This document shows positions 61,002 to 64,000 of a stretch of DNA of 64,000 bases, piece by piece (positions within the stretch are counted from its first letter, which is position 1; each line of letters starts with the position of its first letter). Position numbers and translations under genes: made by a program. Where the stretch lies: positions 23,392,001-23,456,000 of the forward strand of contig OX621260.1 of NCBI GenBank assembly GCA_951640165.1, written 5' to 3'. Under the pieces are notes generated by a model. It ran no database searches. It was not told the origin of the DNA and saw nothing but the letters and a program-made list of their open reading frames with translations. Source of the DNA: Pseudoips prasinana (Eukaryota > Arthropoda > Insecta > Lepidoptera > Nolidae).

Positions 61002-61025
61002 GTTGGACGATGCCGTCGTATATTT
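60843..61025 (-). CDS. AGXT: AGXT exon 1 of the coding part
   Basis: Acceptor TATTTTTTTCAG lies just beyond 61025 and donor GTAAATATT follows 60843 (phase 0). The first 24 bases (61025-61002) are read as 5' UTR because ATG at 61001 gives [18 protein letters not shown], which aligns with the usual family start. It continues through LCGPGPCN to DEYYN, which meets VMKDIRAG of exon 2 in register with known AGTs. The acceptor implies an upstream non-coding exon, not located; CpG-richer DNA near 63.4-63.6 kb is a candidate region. Confidence 0.85.
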
Positions 61026-61069
61026 CTGAAAAAAATAAAATGTTTATAATAATACTTATATCATGGAAA

Positions 61070-61312
61070 ATTATTAACACACGGCCATCTGATCCCAAAC
61101 TAGGCAGAGCTTGCAGTATGGAAACCAGATAACTGATATACTAAATATTCTACATTTCTTCTATAGATACATACTTATATAGATAACTTACACCCAGACT
61201 CAGGACAAACAGACATGTTCATGCACACAAATATCTGTCCTGGGTGGGAATCGAACCCACGACTTCTGGCGTGAAAAGCAAGCATTTACCAACCACGCCA
61301 ACAGGCCCGTCA
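61070..61312 (-). mobile_element. SINE family A, full length
   Basis: + strand: ACACACGGCCATCTGATCCC, TTACACCCAGACTCAGGAC, TCCTGGGTGGGAATCGAACC, ACCAACCACGCCAACAGGCC. The head has good box A and box B equivalents. About 45 bases upstream of the AGXT exon 1 acceptor. Confidence 0.8.
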
Positions 61313-61427
61313 AAAGGTTTATTTTTATCACCATGATCATATCAGCTGAAAGATGCTCACTGTTGGACAAAGGCCTCCCCCAATGATTGCCAATGATTTT
61401 TATATACAGCGTTCATTTTGTTTTGAT

Positions 61428-61592
61428 TGCACGTGTGGCGCAATGATAAAGACAGCGCAGTACAACTATTTGTGTGATTCCTAAGTGGTTGTTCTGAGTC
61501 TGGATGTACTTTGTGCCCATTAATTATATATTTCTAAAGTACCCCGCGACGCAGGGATTAATAGTCGAAGTGAGAGCGCCGTCTTTTATTAC
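61428..61592 (+). mobile_element. SINE family C
   Basis: GCACGTGTGGCGCAATGATA, AGACAGCGCAGTACAACTAT, GTTCTGAGTCTGGATGTAC, AAGTACCCCGCGACGCAGGG. Part of the tRNA-like head is deleted. Confidence 0.65.
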
Positions 61593-61704
61593 AGAAAAAT
61601 AAAAAAATAGGTTCTAAAAAGCTAAAATAAATAATAAATAAAATAGAATGTTCTGACTATTTACAAGCGCTTTTGTTAAATCTACTTTTTAATATATATT
61701 TTTT

Positions 61705-61945
61705 ATTTGGCTTTGTTTGTAAATGCTTGCCTTTCAAGCCGCAGGTCGTGGGTTCGATTCCTACCCAGAACAGATATTTGTCTGTTGGTCCAGAGTCCGG
61801 GTGTAATTATCCATTTAAGTATGTATTTTCAAAACAAAAGTAGTATATGTAATATATCAGTTATCTGGTTTCCATAGTATAAGCTCTGCTTAGTTGGGAA
61901 TCAGATGGCCGTGTGTGAATAATGTCCTAGGATATTATTAAAAAA
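61705..61945 (+). mobile_element. SINE family A
   Basis: TTTGTAAATGCTTGCCTTTC, GGTCGTGGGTTCGATTCC, GTTATCTGGTTTCCATAGTA, CAGATGGCCGTGTGTGAATA, ATGTCCTAGGATATTATT. Confidence 0.75.
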
Positions 61946-62100
61946 TAAATATGCATCTTTCGCCGCTTCTCGTAGTTATTTATACTGAATAATAGCGCAC
62001 AAAATTAAAATATACATTCTAAAATGTTAATTATCGCTTGATAATGGATGGCATTATCTATAAACTTAATTAACATTACATCAACGTAACCGTAATGTAA

Positions 62101-62382
62101 TCACACTAATATTATAAAGGCAAAAGTGGGTGAGTGTATATGTTTGTTACTCTTTCACGCAAAAACTACCGAACAGATTTTGGTGAAACTTTGTTGTTAT
62201 ATAGCTTATATCCGAATAACAAAGTATGTGAGTGTGTGAGTGTGTATGTTTGTTACTTCTTCACGTCTAAACGGCTGGAGCGATTTTAATAAAATTTGGT
62301 ATGGTGTTAACTGACGCCCTGGATTAACACATAGGCTACAATTTATAAAGTTAACGCGGGTAAAACCACGGGGCACAGCTAG
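62101..62382 (+). mobile_element. non-autonomous Helitron with internal duplication
   Basis: A|TCACACTAATATTATAAAGG to GGGTAAAACCACGGGGC, ACAGCTAG|T. The GTGAGTGTRTATGTTTGTTACT segment occurs twice (62130 and 62229), so two related elements may be fused. Confidence 0.65.
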
Positions 62383-62659
62383 TAATAAATAAATTGAATA
62401 TGAAATAATCATCACGAACTTCATAATCAGATTTTAATTGCCAATTTGGTAGAGTCGATGTGAAAATGAATTATTGCATTTATAGCTGTGTACGTATCAA
62501 ATGTTATTCAATATTGTTTCGAAGAGATAAAGTGTGGTGGGAAAACAGAAATCCTGACTATTGTGTAAAGTGTTGACATTGCCATTAATTGGCAACCCTG
62601 CCAGCCTCTGATAACAGCTTGTATAAACTCGAGTTATTATTTTTAAATAATAATAATAA

Positions 62660-62915
62660 GGTCCTGGCCACGGCGGCCAGTCTTAATGGAGACTAGCCAT
62701 CTGCGCGGGTCATATTATAGTGCACAAGTGCCTGTGCAAACACAGGGGCACTTTCTATTCCATCACTCTCATGATCCTATGAGACAACGCACGGGGGTAT
62801 AATACTGCCAATTTCCAATCTTCGGGCTGATACTGAGAAATTCTCTTAACAGAAAAATCCCAAATTTACCGAGATTTGAATCCAGGACCTGCGATTGAAT
62901 AGGCTACCGTCAACG
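62660..62915 (+). mobile_element. SINE family D, nearly full length
   Basis: GGTCCTGGCCACGGCGGCC, AGTCTTAATGGAGACTAGCC, CATATTATAGTGCACAAGTG, CACTTTCTATTCCATCACTC, ATCTTCGGGCTGATACTGAG, ATTTGAATCCAGGACC. Confidence 0.65.
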
Positions 62916-63159
62916 AGTCAACGTGTAAATATAGTGGTTTTTCAGACATACCATCTTGCCATATCTCTTCATACTCCATACTCCATAGAAACCTCTAGTA
63001 AAATCTCCACTACTTTACTGGGGTAGGACAAGGATTATGACTTGACTGTGACGGACTTTACTCGCGATTAATGACAAAACCCAATGAAATGAAAATATAT
63101 TAACTGCTGAGGTATTCCCCATTCGCTACATTTTGACATGGCTACCTTCAAGAAGCGCG
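62916..63159. other. upstream of AGXT, nothing recognised
   Basis: No exon or motif. Confidence 0.4.
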
Positions 63160-63285
63160 CTTATTCTTTTCTTACTGGCCGGCAACGCGCTTGCGGCTCT
63201 TCTGGTGTTGCTAGTGCACATGGGTGGCGGTGATCACTTACCATGTGGTGACCCACTAGCTCGTTTGCCATTTTTATAAAAATAA
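63160..63285 (-). repeat. interspersed repeat (family E)
   Basis: + strand: TTACTGGCCGGCAACGCGC, TGGGTGGCGGTGATCACTTA, GTGACCCACTAGCTCGTTTG; reverse of the 63825-64000 copy. Confidence 0.65.
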
Positions 63286-63824
63286 AATATATCTATATAT
63301 ACTACTGAAGATGTCTCATAAGGCCGAAGAAGCCAAGGCCGTAAAACTTAATTAAAAATAAAGAAAAACTGATAACAGCTTTTAATTTTTCCTCCTATTT
63401 GCATTTAAATGTTTATTACGCAGAACCTTTGCCAATAACAGTGTAGTGTCACAGTATACATATGGACAGTACGGAAACTAACTACAAACGGTCGAAACGG
63501 AACACTCACACAAACATGCGCATCGACAATACCCCTAAAGGGTTGTCGTGGTGCTGTTAGTAGTGAGTGCCGCGTCAAAACGAGTGGTCGCGTATAAGTT
63601 TAACTCCGCAATCTCTTTAAAAATCCACGTACGTATTGCGTAGGATACGGCTTTTTGAACTCGGCTTGATCAAAACGGGAGGTTTTGTATTTTAACTGTC
63701 CTGCTGATTTATAAAACATAATGTTTGATTAAAAAATAATAATAATAGATATCTAAAACATTAAAATTTACAACCCTACAGCTCCAATAGAGCGTAGGTA
63801 ACTATTTCATCAACTAGGCTTATT
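63286..63824. other. upstream of AGXT, moderately CpG-rich patch
   Basis: 63470-63660 has more CpG than its surroundings (GGTCGAAACGGAACACTC, GTGCCGCGTCAAAACGAGTG, GGTCGCGTATAAG) and no repeat match in the window. It could hold the AGXT promoter or 5' non-coding exon, but I see no decisive element. Confidence 0.2.
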
Positions 63825-64000
63825 TTTTTTTTGAGAGGGCTAAACGAGCAAGTGGGTCACGTGATGGTAAATGATCACCGCTGCCCATGGACACTCGCAA
63901 CACCAGAGGAGTCCCTGGTGCATTGCCGGCCTTTAAGAGTCGGCAAACAAGTGTTGCTGAGCCTTCTCCCCACCCCGATGAGCTCTGGCGACTCTACTCA
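63825..64000 (+). repeat. interspersed repeat (family E), runs off the window
   Basis: AGGGCTAAACGAGCAAGTGG, GATCACCGCTGCCCATGGAC, CTCCCCACCCCGATGAGCTC. It matches 39770-39960. Confidence 0.7.

Noticed and set aside
1..64000. A defence or multi-gene biosynthetic system
   Set aside because: Only two host genes are supported, in opposite orientation and unrelated in function. All other coding sequence is transposon-derived, apart from one short ORF (59180-59520) that I could not assign.

Overview
The window is nuclear DNA from a moth or butterfly (Lepidoptera). It is AT-rich and intron-rich, with GT..AG splice sites, and it is packed with Lepidoptera-type mobile DNA: non-autonomous Helitrons ending in a GC hairpin plus CTAG, tRNA-derived SINEs, R1-, CR1/Jockey- and RTE-type LINEs, a mariner, and TTAA-flanked elements. 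No operons, bacterial genes or CRISPR arrays are present. The species cannot be named from the sequence alone.

Two host genes can be reconstructed exon by exon, with matching splice phases throughout. On the + strand, 1481-12441 is the 3' part (seven exons, 409 residues) of short gastrulation (sog), the insect chordin. It encodes the end of the CHRD region and three 10-cysteine von Willebrand C (CR) domains, followed by a probable 3' UTR to about 14560. Its 5' exons lie left of the window. On the - strand, 61001 down to 19471 is a complete seven-exon, 389-residue alanine-glyoxylate aminotransferase (AGXT/Spat), with only 1,170 coding bases spread over 41.5 kb because its introns are full of transposons. 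The two genes converge tail to tail, with two LINEs between them (14883-16515 and about 16720-19366). They have no evident functional link: sog is a secreted BMP antagonist and AGXT is a PLP enzyme of glyoxylate/amino-acid metabolism.

Region by region: 1-1300 holds a mariner end, two Helitrons and a LINE tail. 1481-14560 is sog, with introns holding a TTAA-flanked foldback MITE, a 5S-rRNA-derived SINE (two of three copies), a palindromic SINE and a 2.1-kb element with TAA target repeats. 14.8-19.4 kb is LINE DNA. 19.5-26.6 kb is the last AGXT intron, with a MITE, a 2.75-kb DNA element carrying repeated CACCGAAATGATA motifs, and a minisatellite. 27-34 kb holds an R1-type LINE inserted in a SINE, and AGXT exon 5. 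34.7-46.6 kb holds a second LINE-in-SINE, a Helitron-in-SINE, a head-to-tail Helitron array, an intact mariner and LINE fragments. 46.8-51.7 kb holds a TTAA-flanked transposon with a SWIM-like ORF. 52-61 kb (intron 1) holds a nearly complete RTE-like LINE, a 600-bp hexanucleotide expansion and an unassigned ORF. 61-64 kb, upstream of AGXT, is SINE and Helitron material.

I found no previously undescribed multi-gene system. The most unusual items are the 5S-derived SINE, the perfect tandem Helitron array, the TTAA/SWIM transposon and the LINE copy that has lost its reverse transcriptase.
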